Shown here: positions 1 through 7,292 of the stretch, in pieces
Layout of the letters: each line of letters opens with the position of its first letter
How positions within the stretch are numbered: position 1 is the first letter of the stretch
Source: UBA4781 sp963674975
GTDB taxonomy: Bacteria > Chloroflexota > Anaerolineae > Anaerolineales > Anaerolineaceae
Direction: 5' to 3'
NCBI GenBank assembly: GCA_963674975.1
Contig: OY771913.1
Span: forward strand, 1 to 64,000
Length of the DNA stretch: 64,000 nt
Notes under the pieces: model-generated
What the model was told of the DNA's origin: nothing
Seen by the model: only the letters and a program-made list of their open reading frames with translations
Databases searched by the model: none
Program-made: the position numbers and the translations under genes

Positions 1-241
1 TGCGGTTCATGGTGTCTTTGAATAAGATGGCGCCGAGAATGTGCTCCGATGTGAAGGCGGGGCTGGTGATAATGCGCGTCCGCATCTCGTGGACGAGATC
101 GAACATCTCTTTGTCGTTGGAATAGACATCTTCCTTGACGCCGTAAAGGCGCAGCGCTTTGGGTGTGCTCCCGCCGCTCTGGTCCAATGCTGCGATGAAG
201 CCTTTTCCTTCATGCATACGTTTCAGTTGTTCTGTGTTCAT
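1..241 (-). CDS. fda: Class I fructose-bisphosphate aldolase, 5' part only
   Basis: The minus-strand frame from ATG at 241 stays open to the left edge, giving 80 residues. It begins MNTEQLKRMHEGKGFIAAL and continues with DQSGGSTPKALRLYGV, the N-terminal signature of short bacterial class I (Schiff-base) aldolases, which interconvert fructose-1,6-bisphosphate with dihydroxyacetone phosphate and glyceraldehyde 3-phosphate in the cytosol. The catalytic lysine would lie outside the window, so activity cannot be judged. AAAGGA just upstream of the ATG is a good ribosome binding site. The leader carries two perfect hairpins, and the first 20 codons plus leader recur at 1369-1509. Family assignment rests on the N-terminus only but is distinctive. 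Confidence 0.88.
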   Translation of the reverse strand, partial: MNTEQLKRMHEGKGFIAALDQSGGSTPKALRLYGVKEDVYSNDKEMFDLVHEMRTRIITSPAFTSEHILGAILFKDTMNR

Positions 242-261
242 GATAATCCTTTCAGGTTCAT

Positions 262-281
262 TCAAGAGGAGAACCTCTTGA
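262..281 (-). promoter_or_regulatory. Leader hairpin close to the aldolase start
   Basis: Perfect 8-bp inverted repeat, TCAAGAGG and CCTCTTGA around a 4-base loop, lying 21 bases upstream of the aldolase ATG. A related 7-bp stem recurs at 1450-1469 in the duplicated leader, where the loop sequence differs but the stem is kept. It could be an mRNA hairpin affecting stability or translation, or a repressor site. The role is inferred. Confidence 0.5.
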
Positions 282-295
282 CTATATTGTTTATT

Positions 296-315
296 ATGAA
301 TGGTGTTCCATTCAT
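296..315 (-). promoter_or_regulatory. Palindromic operator candidate before the aldolase gene
   Basis: Perfect inverted repeat with 8-bp arms, ATGAATGG and CCATTCAT, around TGTT. It lies directly downstream of a minus-strand TATTAT (320-325) that could be a -10 box, where a repressor would sit. The copy near 1484-1496 keeps a shorter version (AATGGTGACCATT). No matching regulator gene is adjacent. Confidence 0.45.
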
Positions 316-488
316 TTGAATAATACCACCAGGAAAGGCAGAAAGACCATAAATAGCTCAAAACCCTTTTTGAGAATATTCCACGGAATTCTTTATTTAT
401 TTTGAATCATCCACCAATACAATGAAAATATGGGTATGATAAAATTCGTGAATCACGAAAAATCCAATTAACCAATTTTGAGGTGGAA

Positions 489-1283
489 ATGAAAAAATCT
501 AGTTTTATTACGTTCCTGATCGCATTAGTCTTACTGCTCGCATCGTGTACCCCAACGGAAACTGTTGAACCCGCAGTGATGCCAACAGAAATCCCGGAGC
601 AGGAAACGGTAGATGTTTCCGATCAGGAACCAACTCAAGAGCCAGAAATCGCCAATTCTCCAATACAGGAAGAAGTTGTGAGTGCGATGCTTGAAAACCC
701 GGTGGAGTTGTTCCATGAAGGTGCTGAGCAAATGGCGGAGAATATGGGCGGACAATTCGGCTTTATTGATGTCAAAGAACCGGGCGATGGTTATTTCCAG
801 TTTGTCTCCGGTGCAGAAGGTGCATACATGCCGCTCAACACGCGATTCAAAGATTTTGGCGGCGACGGACGCCGGCAGCAAGCTTTTTGGATGCGGTTCA
901 TGCTTGATCCGGTCGGCAATCTTTCATTCACGTTTATGGGGATGGGCGAGGTCGCGATCAACTTTGAGGGAGATGGTGTTTACTGCGTATACGTCCAGGA
1001 AGTGACCAAAGAGAAGATAAGCGATTTCCAATTCGAACCGGACAAATGGTACAACATCTTATTTGCGACCGATGATGATATGGTACTGCGGGTGGTTGTT
1101 TGGGAAGATGGCAGTTCCGAGAACCAGGTGTTCTATGAGAGAGAGCTTTTCATTGGAATGGATGACCTGTATGTAAGCAATTGGGAAGTGACGGTTGGCT
1201 TTGATTCAAATACAACACTGAAAGTCACTGATTACAGTGTGTATAGTTTTGATAATTTGATCCAGAATCCCGGTGGTAATTAG
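489..1283 (+). CDS. Secreted lipoprotein with jelly-roll-like domain, function unknown
   Basis: A 264-residue protein. The ATG at 489 is preferred over the GTG at 483 because GAGG at 480-483 is then a well-placed ribosome binding site. The N-terminus is a lipoprotein signal peptide (MKKSSFITFLIALVLLLASC) with cysteine in a lipobox, followed by an acidic, Pro/Thr/Glu-rich linker of about 60 residues. The C-terminal 170 residues are rich in aromatic beta strands (FWMRFML, KWYNILF, WEVTVGF), resembling concanavalin-like or DUF1080-like carbohydrate-associated domains. That resemblance is weak and no catalytic residues can be named. The gene lies between two direct repeats of the aldolase 5' region (181-325 and 1369-1509), which suggests it arrived by or triggered a duplication. 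Surface anchoring is likely; the function is unknown. Confidence 0.82.
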   Translation: MKKSSFITFLIALVLLLASCTPTETVEPAVMPTEIPEQETVDVSDQEPTQEPEIANSPIQEEVVSAMLENPVELFHEGAEQMAENMGGQFGFIDVKEPGDGYFQFVSGAEGAYMPLNTRFKDFGGDGRRQQAFWMRFMLDPVGNLSFTFMGMGEVAINFEGDGVYCVYVQEVTKEKISDFQFEPDKWYNILFATDDDMVLRVVVWEDGSSENQVFYERELFIGMDDLYVSNWEVTVGFDSNTTLKVTDYSVYSFDNLIQNPGGN

Positions 1284-1291
1284 TAACTGCG

Positions 1292-1327
1292 GGGATGCGC
1301 AATTTTCAATAGAAAAATGTGCATCCC
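1292..1327 (+). terminator. Hairpin after the lipoprotein gene
   Basis: A 16-bp stem (1292-1307 with 1312-1327) with one mismatch and one G-T pair around AATA, starting 9 bases after the lipoprotein stop codon. The T tract that normally follows is weak, so it may act mainly as an mRNA-stabilising 3' hairpin or a poor terminator. It would also lie in the path of minus-strand transcripts from the duplicated aldolase leader. Confidence 0.6.
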
Positions 1328-1368
1328 TGATAATTATTCGAATTATGCAGGAAAGCTAGCCTAATATT

Positions 1369-1509
1369 GATCCAATGCTGCGATGAAGTCCTTTCTTGCA
1401 TGCATACGCTTTAATTGTTGTGTGTTCATAATAATCCTTTCAGGTTCATTCAAGAGGAAAGTCTCTTGAGCATATCTTTTTTAAATGGTGACCATTCAGT
1501 AGAATAATA
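1369..1509 (-). pseudogene. Truncated duplicate of the aldolase 5' end and leader
   Basis: This stretch repeats 181-325 in the same orientation. On the minus strand the ATG at 1429 opens MNTQQLKRMHARKDFIAALD, clearly matching the first 20 codons of the aldolase, after which similarity stops. Upstream, the leader hairpin, the second palindrome and the ATAATA (-10-like) block are all recognisable. The copy has accumulated substitutions, so the duplication is not recent. Coding function is lost. The duplicated promoter, if active, would send antisense RNA toward the lipoprotein gene. Confidence 0.8.
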
Positions 1510-1693
1510 TATCTCTCTCATCACATGCGGATCAGCCAGTAGATCAAGGTAGAAATCATCTTTGATCGGAGAAAGGCTTTATGAGATGGACACAATTCTG
1601 CAAGCCTGCATGCTATGACAAAGTGAGGATGTTGTTATGAATGCAAAAACCCAGCACCAGATTGACAGTAGGTTATCCGATCAATCAAACTGT

Positions 1694-2929
1694 TTAAGCT
1701 TTAGCTGTATGTGCCTTAGGGTTTCTGGATCGGTCATGCCCTGAGTTCGAGTAAAAATGACGTGATCGGTTTCGACGATTCTGTTGAGGCTGACTTTCCG
1801 GTGTACGGGGACCGTAGTCAAAACCGGGCAAGCGTTCTCGCTCGATCTTTGTACCCAGTACTTTCTCGATATTGCGGATCATTCCCCCATCCTCCGGCAC
1901 ACAAAAAGTAAAAGCTTTGCCTGTTGCTTGAGCGCGCCCGGTGCGACCGATGCGGTGAATGTAAGCATCTACTGTATCTGGCATGTCAAAATTGATGACA
2001 TGGGATATATCCGTTACGTCGATACCGCGTGCGGCGATATCGGTAGCAACGAGAATATCATATTTGCCCTTGCGAAAACCATCCAGAGCCCCCTGTCGCT
2101 GGTTTTGGGACATGTTCCCCTGCAGTGCTGAGGTGCGGAAACCTTCAATTTCCAATTTGTGTGCAAGATTGCGCGCCCGGTGTTTGGTTCGGGTGAATAT
2201 CAATACCCGGTCCGAGTTTAGCTGCTGCAGCAAGGTCGTGACCAGTGCGGTTTTCCGTAATTGAGGTACAGGATACAGTGCATGTGACACAGTTTTCGTC
2301 GGCGCAATCATGCCAATCTGCACGGTTACAGGATCTTTGAGAATACTTTCTGCCAATGAACGAATTTCATCTGGCATGGTGGCTGCAAAGAACAGTGTCT
2401 GGCGCTGCACCGGCACCCGTTTGAGAATACGGCGAATATCAGGGAGGAAGCCCATATCACACATCTGATCGGCTTCATCCAATACCAACACTTCAACGTG
2501 CGATAGATCAATGGCTTTGCTATTCAGCAGGTCCAGTAATCGACCGGGACATGCCACAATAATATCCATGCCGCGCCGCAATGATTTCAACTGCGGACCC
2601 TTGCTCACTCCTCCGTAGATGGTCGCACTGCGTACATGTGTATTTTTACCCAAGACGATCGCCGTCTGATGAATCTGTTCGGCAAGTTCGCGAGTTGGAA
2701 CGATGATGAGTGCCCGAATTTGGTGCGTTGGGTTGATGTTGAGAAGCTGCAGGATGGGAAGCATGAATGCTGCGGTTTTCCCGGTGCCGGTTTGTGCCAA
2801 GCCAAGAACATCGCGCCTCTTGAGCACAACGGGGATGGCTTGCTGTTGGATCGGGGTAGGTTTGGTATACCCAACGGTTTTAATACCTGCGATGATACGC
2901 GGGTCAAAAGAAAATTGTTCGAAAAACAT
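1694..2929 (-). CDS. DEAD-box ATP-dependent RNA helicase (RhlE/CsdA type)
   Basis: A 411-residue cytosolic helicase with motifs in order: an F...GY.KPTPIQ Q-motif near residue 20, Walker A AQTGTGKT near 45, PTRELA, the VLDEADQM Walker B, then FFAATMP, and in the second domain ARGIDV and HRIGRTGR. The C-terminal 40 residues are basic and Arg/Asn-rich, typical of RNA-contacting tails. Motif III reads AAT where most family members have SAT. AGGAG precedes the ATG by 8 bases. Such proteins unwind short RNA duplexes in ribosome assembly and cold adaptation. No neighbour indicates a more specific role. The subfamily assignment (RhlE-like) is inferred from length and tail. Confidence 0.93.
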   Translation of the reverse strand: MFFEQFSFDPRIIAGIKTVGYTKPTPIQQQAIPVVLKRRDVLGLAQTGTGKTAAFMLPILQLLNINPTHQIRALIIVPTRELAEQIHQTAIVLGKNTHVRSATIYGGVSKGPQLKSLRRGMDIIVACPGRLLDLLNSKAIDLSHVEVLVLDEADQMCDMGFLPDIRRILKRVPVQRQTLFFAATMPDEIRSLAESILKDPVTVQIGMIAPTKTVSHALYPVPQLRKTALVTTLLQQLNSDRVLIFTRTKHRARNLAHKLEIEGFRTSALQGNMSQNQRQGALDGFRKGKYDILVATDIAARGIDVTDISHVINFDMPDTVDAYIHRIGRTGRAQATGKAFTFCVPEDGGMIRNIEKVLGTKIERERLPGFDYGPRTPESQPQQNRRNRSRHFYSNSGHDRSRNPKAHTAKA

Positions 2930-3151
2930 TAAAATACTCCTTGACTCTGTAGAGCCAAGTTGTACTCTTGACCCAATTGATTTATGCGAATGACTTCGCT
3001 GTTGATGTTTTGAACAGATTGTTCACGAAACAATAAAACTCATTATACCCATTATTAGGAATCGTGCAGGAAATTCGGTTACGATGAAAAAGCGGTTTTG
3101 GTGACTATTCCAGTGGATTGGTCACATACAACCGCGTAGGAGGTAAGAAAT

Positions 3152-3205
3152 ATGGCAAACAAATTTGTGATTGAGCGTCCAAACCTCACTCTTGCCTTTT
3201 TTTGA
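3152..3205 (+). pseudogene. Short ORF with strong RBS, probably a cut-off gene start
   Basis: GTAGGAGGTAAG lies 5-8 bases before an ATG that opens MANKFVIERPNLTLAFF and then stops. A ribosome binding site this strong before 17 codons suggests the start of a gene that lost its remainder. The first residues recall the FVIER start of small DUF4242-type proteins, but this is too short to trust. The break falls at CTCACTCTTGC, an 11-mer that also ends the tRNA fragment at 5993-6015. It could instead be a leader peptide. Confidence 0.3.
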
Positions 3206-3249
3206 ACAGGGTAGCAGACCTTATTACTCTCAAATGGATAATAACAAAC

Positions 3250-3352
3250 CTAAAGTTTTTGTTTTTCTTCAGTTTTCTCTTTTCTTTGATCGTCAGCTTC
3301 GGTCTTTTTCTTTGTTCTTTTTGCCTGTATCTTTTTCCCCAGCACCACCTAT
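3250..3352 (-). pseudogene. Decayed copy of a lysine-rich microprotein gene
   Basis: The minus strand reads (I)GGAGEKDTGKKNKEK and then, after a one-base shift, RPKLTIKEKRKLKKNKNF. This lines up with the intact 43-residue protein encoded at 15703-15834 (GEAGKKDK... then KKPKLTIKEKRKAKKEKK). The start codon is ATA instead of ATG, and the segment to the shared CTGACG/CTAACG point is 62 bases instead of 63, so the frame is broken. Both changes support a pseudogene. Confidence 0.65.
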
Positions 3353-3491
3353 TTCGATCTTAACTAAATTTTTCCTGTTTCCAATTTCCTTTACACTAGG
3401 ATAGATTTACTAATTTCCATCAAATTTTCTTGATATGATCTAGAAATTTTATTATTCAGATTTAATAATTATAGATACAAATGGCTGCTGG
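3353..3491. other. Spacer with no recognised gene
   Basis: A+T-rich spacer between the microprotein pseudogene and the 3' end of the sortase-fusion gene. No convincing terminator or ORF was seen. An open frame on the plus strand (3171-3404) is very rich in Phe/Leu/Ser with no ribosome binding site and is the antisense of the pseudogene. Confidence 0.4.
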
Positions 3492-5729
3492 TTACTTGAT
3501 CTCAACCTGAATAGCTCTTACAATGTAACGACTCATGTAAGAGTTGGTATTCTCGTCATACCCTTTACAGGTCATCAGTGTTATCCATGGAAGATCTTCA
3601 TGCTGTATGACCGATTCAATGGCATCCGGTGCGATTACGCTGATTGAGCGGACTTCATAGAGATATTGTTGTCCCCAACCGTGGATGATGATTTGGTCTC
3701 CATACTGCAGCGTATCCAACTTCCCAAATGGACCGAGGTCGCCATTCACATTGTATACATGTGCGGTCAGCACTGAGTTTCCTGCCCAAGTAGGGAATGC
3801 CGTTCCTTGTAGCCAGCCAACCTGGTTTGAAAGCCAGGTGACATCCCAACCGGTTGATGTTGGCGGTACACCCACAATGGGCATCTGAATATCTAGGCGT
3901 GGGATTTCCAACCATAGATCTCCCATGCTGGTATATGCTTCATCAGCAGGCTGATTGGGAAGGAAGGATTTAACTGCTGGTGCAAAGCCTGTATCGGGTA
4001 AAACAGTGGGTGAAATTACGGTTGGTGTGATCGTCAGTACACCGTCGCTACTGGAAGCACCGTTATTGTTGGCGTCTCCGCTAAATACTGCCTGCCAATA
4101 ATAAGTTCCGGCTGTATTGAAAGTAATAGAATTTGAATCCGACACGATACCGCTGGCTACTGTCTTGATTCCAGCGGCAATGGGGCTTCCGGTGTGGGCA
4201 CTGTTCGTATATACAGAGTAGGTCACTGATCCAATCACATCGCTAGTGGCTCCATTTAAAACTGCACTTGTATACACAACAGTTCCTTCCGGTCCACTGG
4301 CTGGGGAAAGAGTTATAGCGATGGTTGGAGAGACTTTATTGACTGTCAGTACTTCATTGCAGGCGCTGATACTGCTGTTATTATTATCATCTCCGGTGAA
4401 TATTGCCCGCCAATAATAAGTTCCGGCTGTAGGGAAGGTAACAGAACTTGAGTCTGGCACAATTCCGGTAGTGCTAGGAACCGTTACGGTTCCAGCATTC
4501 ATAGCATCCAAGGTGCAGGCGCTGTCAGTGTAATATGTATAAATCACTGATCCATTATCCACACTTGCACCAATTGTGAATCCGCTGGAGAACGACGCAG
4601 TATCGTGGATTGAGCTGCCAACTGTTATACTGGAGGAGGAAAGCATAGTCACTAGATTAGGATTGGTTTTGCTGAGGCTGTTAACTACCAGTGTTTCACT
4701 AATACAAGCGCTTGTCGCGCCGTAATTGTTGGTGTCCCCGCTATATGATACCTGCCAATAATACGTTCCTGCTGTAGGAAAGGTGACATTACTTGAATCC
4801 GGTACAATACCATTTGTAACCGCAGCACTACCAACTGTAGTGGAGCCCCCGGTGCAAGTATTATCCGAATAATATTCATAGGTGACGGTTCCTCCCGCAT
4901 CATTTGTGACTCCAACTAAAGTCGTACTATCATGTATTATGTCGCCTGCGTTTATTGGGTTAGAGGAAAGTGTCGTCTTGACGGCTGCTTGGCAGATCGA
5001 GCGGGAAATAGTGGTATTGTTTAATGTAACTGCCCCATTTCTTGCTAGAAATCTACCATCGATCGTTGAGCTGCCATCGTCTGTGATCGAATCAAGAGCC
5101 ATAATGGTTCCAACAAATGTACTCCCTGTACCTAAAGTGGCAGAAGAACCTACTTGCCAAAAAACGTTGCAAGCCTGGGCGCTATTAATAAGAACAATCT
5201 TGCTGCTAGATGCCGTAGTCAGTGTGGAGCCGGCTTGAAAGATAAAGATGGCATTTGGATCACCACCGCCATCCAATATCACCGTCCCGGTAAGTCCGAT
5301 TGAGGAAGCTGAATTATAGACTCCAGGTGTCAGCGGCGACATGGTACCGAGGTCAGCGACAATCGAATAATCCAGTCCCTGACCAGCGGCGTTGATGTAG
5401 GCTGCTGTCAAATCTGTCTTTGCAGATTGTGTCACAGCATCACCGAAATGGTTCGTTCCGGTCAATGTTACTGTTCCAAATCCGGTTTCTGTTGTAGTTG
5501 GAAATGTTCCGACATCCCCGGTAATTGTTGTTGCACCAGTATTTGTGATACCTGAACCCGCAAGAACCGAAAAACTAATTGCTGTACCAAGTGGAATCTG
5601 GCTTCCCGCCGCCGAGACAACTTGAATATTTAAAGTGAGTGTTATAACGAGCACCAGACTTATGAGGATTGATAAATGGGTTAACCTAAACAGGAATCTG
5701 AGTCTCGGTTTGACACTTTCTTTAATCAT
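3492..5729 (-). CDS. Exported ice-binding-like / Ig-repeat protein with LPDTG motif and C-terminal sortase domain
   Basis: A 745-residue protein starting at ATG 5729, with GGAAAGG upstream. The TTG frame extension to 5759 lacks a ribosome site. Order: signal peptide with hydrophobic helix (about 15-40); a DUF3494 ice-binding-like adhesin domain (about 45-250, with ITGDVGTFP and VYNSASSIGLTG signatures); three Ig-like repeats of about 105 residues, each with GIVPDSS.VTFPTAGTYYW; a Pro/Thr linker; LPDTGF at 577-582; and a sortase domain with His657 (TAHVYN), Cys721 (TLMTC) and Arg734 or Arg738. DUF3494 domains mostly mediate surface adhesion. Sortases cleave LPxTG-like signals and join proteins. 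Having the signal next to the enzyme suggests self-processing or oligomerisation, or a vestigial linker. No sortase substrates are seen nearby. Confidence 0.88.
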   Translation of the reverse strand: MIKESVKPRLRFLFRLTHLSILISLVLVITLTLNIQVVSAAGSQIPLGTAISFSVLAGSGITNTGATTITGDVGTFPTTTETGFGTVTLTGTNHFGDAVTQSAKTDLTAAYINAAGQGLDYSIVADLGTMSPLTPGVYNSASSIGLTGTVILDGGGDPNAIFIFQAGSTLTTASSSKIVLINSAQACNVFWQVGSSATLGTGSTFVGTIMALDSITDDGSSTIDGRFLARNGAVTLNNTTISRSICQAAVKTTLSSNPINAGDIIHDSTTLVGVTNDAGGTVTYEYYSDNTCTGGSTTVGSAAVTNGIVPDSSNVTFPTAGTYYWQVSYSGDTNNYGATSACISETLVVNSLSKTNPNLVTMLSSSSITVGSSIHDTASFSSGFTIGASVDNGSVIYTYYTDSACTLDAMNAGTVTVPSTTGIVPDSSSVTFPTAGTYYWRAIFTGDDNNNSSISACNEVLTVNKVSPTIAITLSPASGPEGTVVYTSAVLNGATSDVIGSVTYSVYTNSAHTGSPIAAGIKTVASGIVSDSNSITFNTAGTYYWQAVFSGDANNNGASSSDGVLTITPTVISPTVLPDTGFAPAVKSFLPNQPADEAYTSMGDLWLEIPRLDIQMPIVGVPPTSTGWDVTWLSNQVGWLQGTAFPTWAGNSVLTAHVYNVNGDLGPFGKLDTLQYGDQIIIHGWGQQYLYEVRSISVIAPDAIESVIQHEDLPWITLMTCKGYDENTNSYMSRYIVRAIQVEIK

Positions 5730-5992
5730 AATATAATAGCCTTTCCGCGCAAGCTTCAATTTATTAAATACTCTTGAATAGCTCCATTCTTAAATCATTC
5801 GATATCTCCCTCACAATTATCAAGATTGTGCAATGAATGGGTATTGTTGGATAACAAAATTATATAAATCTAAAACCTTGCTGTCAATGCACGTAATAGT
5901 GAGTATTTTCAACCTAACAAGGTGATTCTTTATATGCTAGTGCATCTTCAACCAGATGGAATAATTCTTTGGTTTATAAATAGTACTTGGTT
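5730..5992. other. A+T-rich spacer upstream of the sortase-fusion gene
   Basis: No ORF or RNA gene with support. It should hold the minus-strand promoter of the sortase-fusion gene, but no clear -35/-10 pair was recognised. The sequence just before 5993 does not fold into the D and anticodon arms expected if a full tRNA were present. Confidence 0.4.
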
Positions 5993-6015
5993 GTGAGTTC
6001 AAATCTCACTCTTGC
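5993..6015 (+). pseudogene. tRNA 3' fragment (T arm plus part of acceptor)
   Basis: GTGAG TTCAAAT CTCAC is an ideal T arm: a 5-bp stem and a 7-base loop obeying the TTCRANY consensus, followed by TCTTGC as partial acceptor strand. No matching GCAAGA 5' acceptor strand or D/anticodon arms precede it. It is therefore a tRNA fragment, of the kind often left at integration sites. The last 11 bases recur at 3183-3193, on the other side of the sortase-fusion gene. Confidence 0.45.
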
Positions 6016-6232
6016 TATGCAAAACTGCGCATAAAATCTCGCATAAGCCCCACATCATGATTCAGTGTGATCAGATGATGGTTCCTACAGGGGTGTTGAG
6101 GAAATTTCAAATGTCCTCTCAAAAAGAAGCTCAATATTTTTCACGTAATAATCGAATGTTAAGCCTTCAAGAGGTGGGTACTACAACATTATTCTTTTGA
6201 ATTATTCTAAAATAAAATAAGTATGAAATAAG
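6016..6232. other. Spacer with no recognised gene
   Basis: An open frame at 6012-6200 starts with TTG, has no ribosome site and no recognisable composition, so I do not call it. The segment joins the tRNA scar to the regulatory palindromes before the Fe-S genes. Confidence 0.4.
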
Positions 6233-6264
6233 TGATAATTATCATAATAAAGTAGATTATAATC
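6233..6264 (+). promoter_or_regulatory. Two A+T-rich palindromes upstream of the Fe-S genes
   Basis: TGATAATTATCA (6233-6244) and GATTATAATC (6255-6264) are both perfect palindromes. The first resembles half of a Fur-type box and other metal-repressor sites, which would fit control of Fe-S assembly by iron. They lie 264-295 bases before smsC, so the transcript would have a long leader. No regulator gene is adjacent. The role is inferred from pattern and position. Confidence 0.4.
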
Positions 6265-6527
6265 AATCATGATTTTAGCGATATATCTTGCATGATTGCT
6301 ATTTTGTCAAAATAAATATTATGTCAAGTGCATATCAATTTTGGAGGATTTGATATCTTAAGGAGGATGCAATCGATAACCATTCATGAAATAAAAATAC
6401 AAATTCATACTGATAAATAATTCAATCTGTGTAAAAAGAAAAATGCAGATCTGTTGATAGTTTGGTAAAAAATTGAATCATGGGGGAAAATTCAATTCTC
6501 TGCATACTTGAAAAAAGGAGTTTCTAA
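6265..6527. other. Long leader before the Fe-S genes
   Basis: Very A+T-rich, with no supported ORF. GGAGGATT (6343-6350) and AAGGAGGATG (6360-6369) look like ribosome binding sites but no open frame of useful length follows. It may be the remnant of an earlier first gene of the operon, or an untranslated leader. Confidence 0.35.
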
Positions 6528-7292
6528 ATGAGTTTATTGGAGGTCAAAGGTTTACACGTGGAAGTAAATCACAAAGAGATACTACATGGCGTAGATCTTG
6601 AAATCAATGAAGGAGAGGTCCATGCTTTATTGGGACCGAACGGCAGCGGTAAAACCACGTTATTGAAGGCTATCATGGGATTCCCTGCCTATGAAGTTAC
6701 CCGGGGAGATATTTTGTTTGAAGAGCAAAGTATTCTTGAATTGGGTTTGGAGGAGCGCTCACGCTTGGGAATTGGTATTTCATTGCAGCGTCCACCTACC
6801 ATTGCCGGAGTGAAGTTGGATAAACTATTGCGCTATGAGTTGGAAAATGCTTCTCAAAATTCCATGGAATATGAGGAAATCGTGAAAATGGCGCAGGTTG
6901 AATCATTCCTCGGTCGAGATATCAATGATGGACTATCTGGAGGGGAGATCAAGCGTTCTGAACTGGTTCAGCTTTTTGCCCTGCAGCCCCGTTTCATGAT
7001 GATGGATGAGCCAGATTCTGGTGTGGATATTGAAGCGCTGGGCGTGGTGGGGTCAGTTGTAAAACAGATTTTTGTATCGAGGGACCATTGCTCTGTTCAT
7101 CGACGGGCTGGTTTGATTATTACACATACCGGTCAAATCATGAATTATGTGCATCCTGATAAAGGGCATGTAATTGTTGACGGGTTAATGGTTGGTTCTG
7201 GAAATCCGGAGCTTATATTTGAGGAAATCAGCAAATCTGGCTATCTAAACTGCAAGAATTGCTTAAAAGATCTGGAAGGATTGGCAGAATGA
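6528..7292 (+). CDS. sufC: SufC-like ABC ATPase of a minimal Fe-S assembly system (SmsC)
   Basis: A 254-residue cytosolic ABC ATPase: Walker A GPNGSGKTT near residue 36, ABC signature LSGGEIKRSELVQ near 140, Walker B FMMMDEPDSGVD, and the H-loop as LIITHTGQIM followed by GHVIVDG. These match SufC, which powers the SufB/SufD scaffold that assembles and transfers Fe-S clusters. The H-loop region resembles archaeal/anaerobe members. Its stop codon overlaps the ATG of the next gene. No sufS, sufU, sufE or second sufB/D paralogue is present, matching the two-gene SUF-like minimal system (SMS). AAGGAG sits 9 bases before the ATG. Confidence 0.9.
   Translation: MSLLEVKGLHVEVNHKEILHGVDLEINEGEVHALLGPNGSGKTTLLKAIMGFPAYEVTRGDILFEEQSILELGLEERSRLGIGISLQRPPTIAGVKLDKLLRYELENASQNSMEYEEIVKMAQVESFLGRDINDGLSGGEIKRSELVQLFALQPRFMMMDEPDSGVDIEALGVVGSVVKQIFVSRDHCSVHRRAGLIITHTGQIMNYVHPDKGHVIVDGLMVGSGNPELIFEEISKSGYLNCKNCLKDLEGLAE

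Noticed and set aside
41..319. A 92-codon open frame on the plus strand
   Set aside because: Antisense to the aldolase start and leader, which are supported by clear protein similarity and a ribosome site.
3171..3404. A 77-codon Phe/Leu-rich frame
   Set aside because: It is the complement of the decayed lysine-rich microprotein gene; its composition is explained by that.
3152..6015. The sortase-fusion region as a true mobile element
   Set aside because: No integrase or transposase lies inside and the flanking repeat is only 11 bases; it is kept as a finding, not annotated as an element.
5930..6017. A complete tRNA gene
   Set aside because: Only the T arm and part of the acceptor are present; no D arm, anticodon arm or 5' acceptor strand can be fitted.
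6012..6200. A 62-codon frame beginning at TTG
   Set aside because: No ribosome site, no recognisable domain, and it starts within the tRNA fragment.
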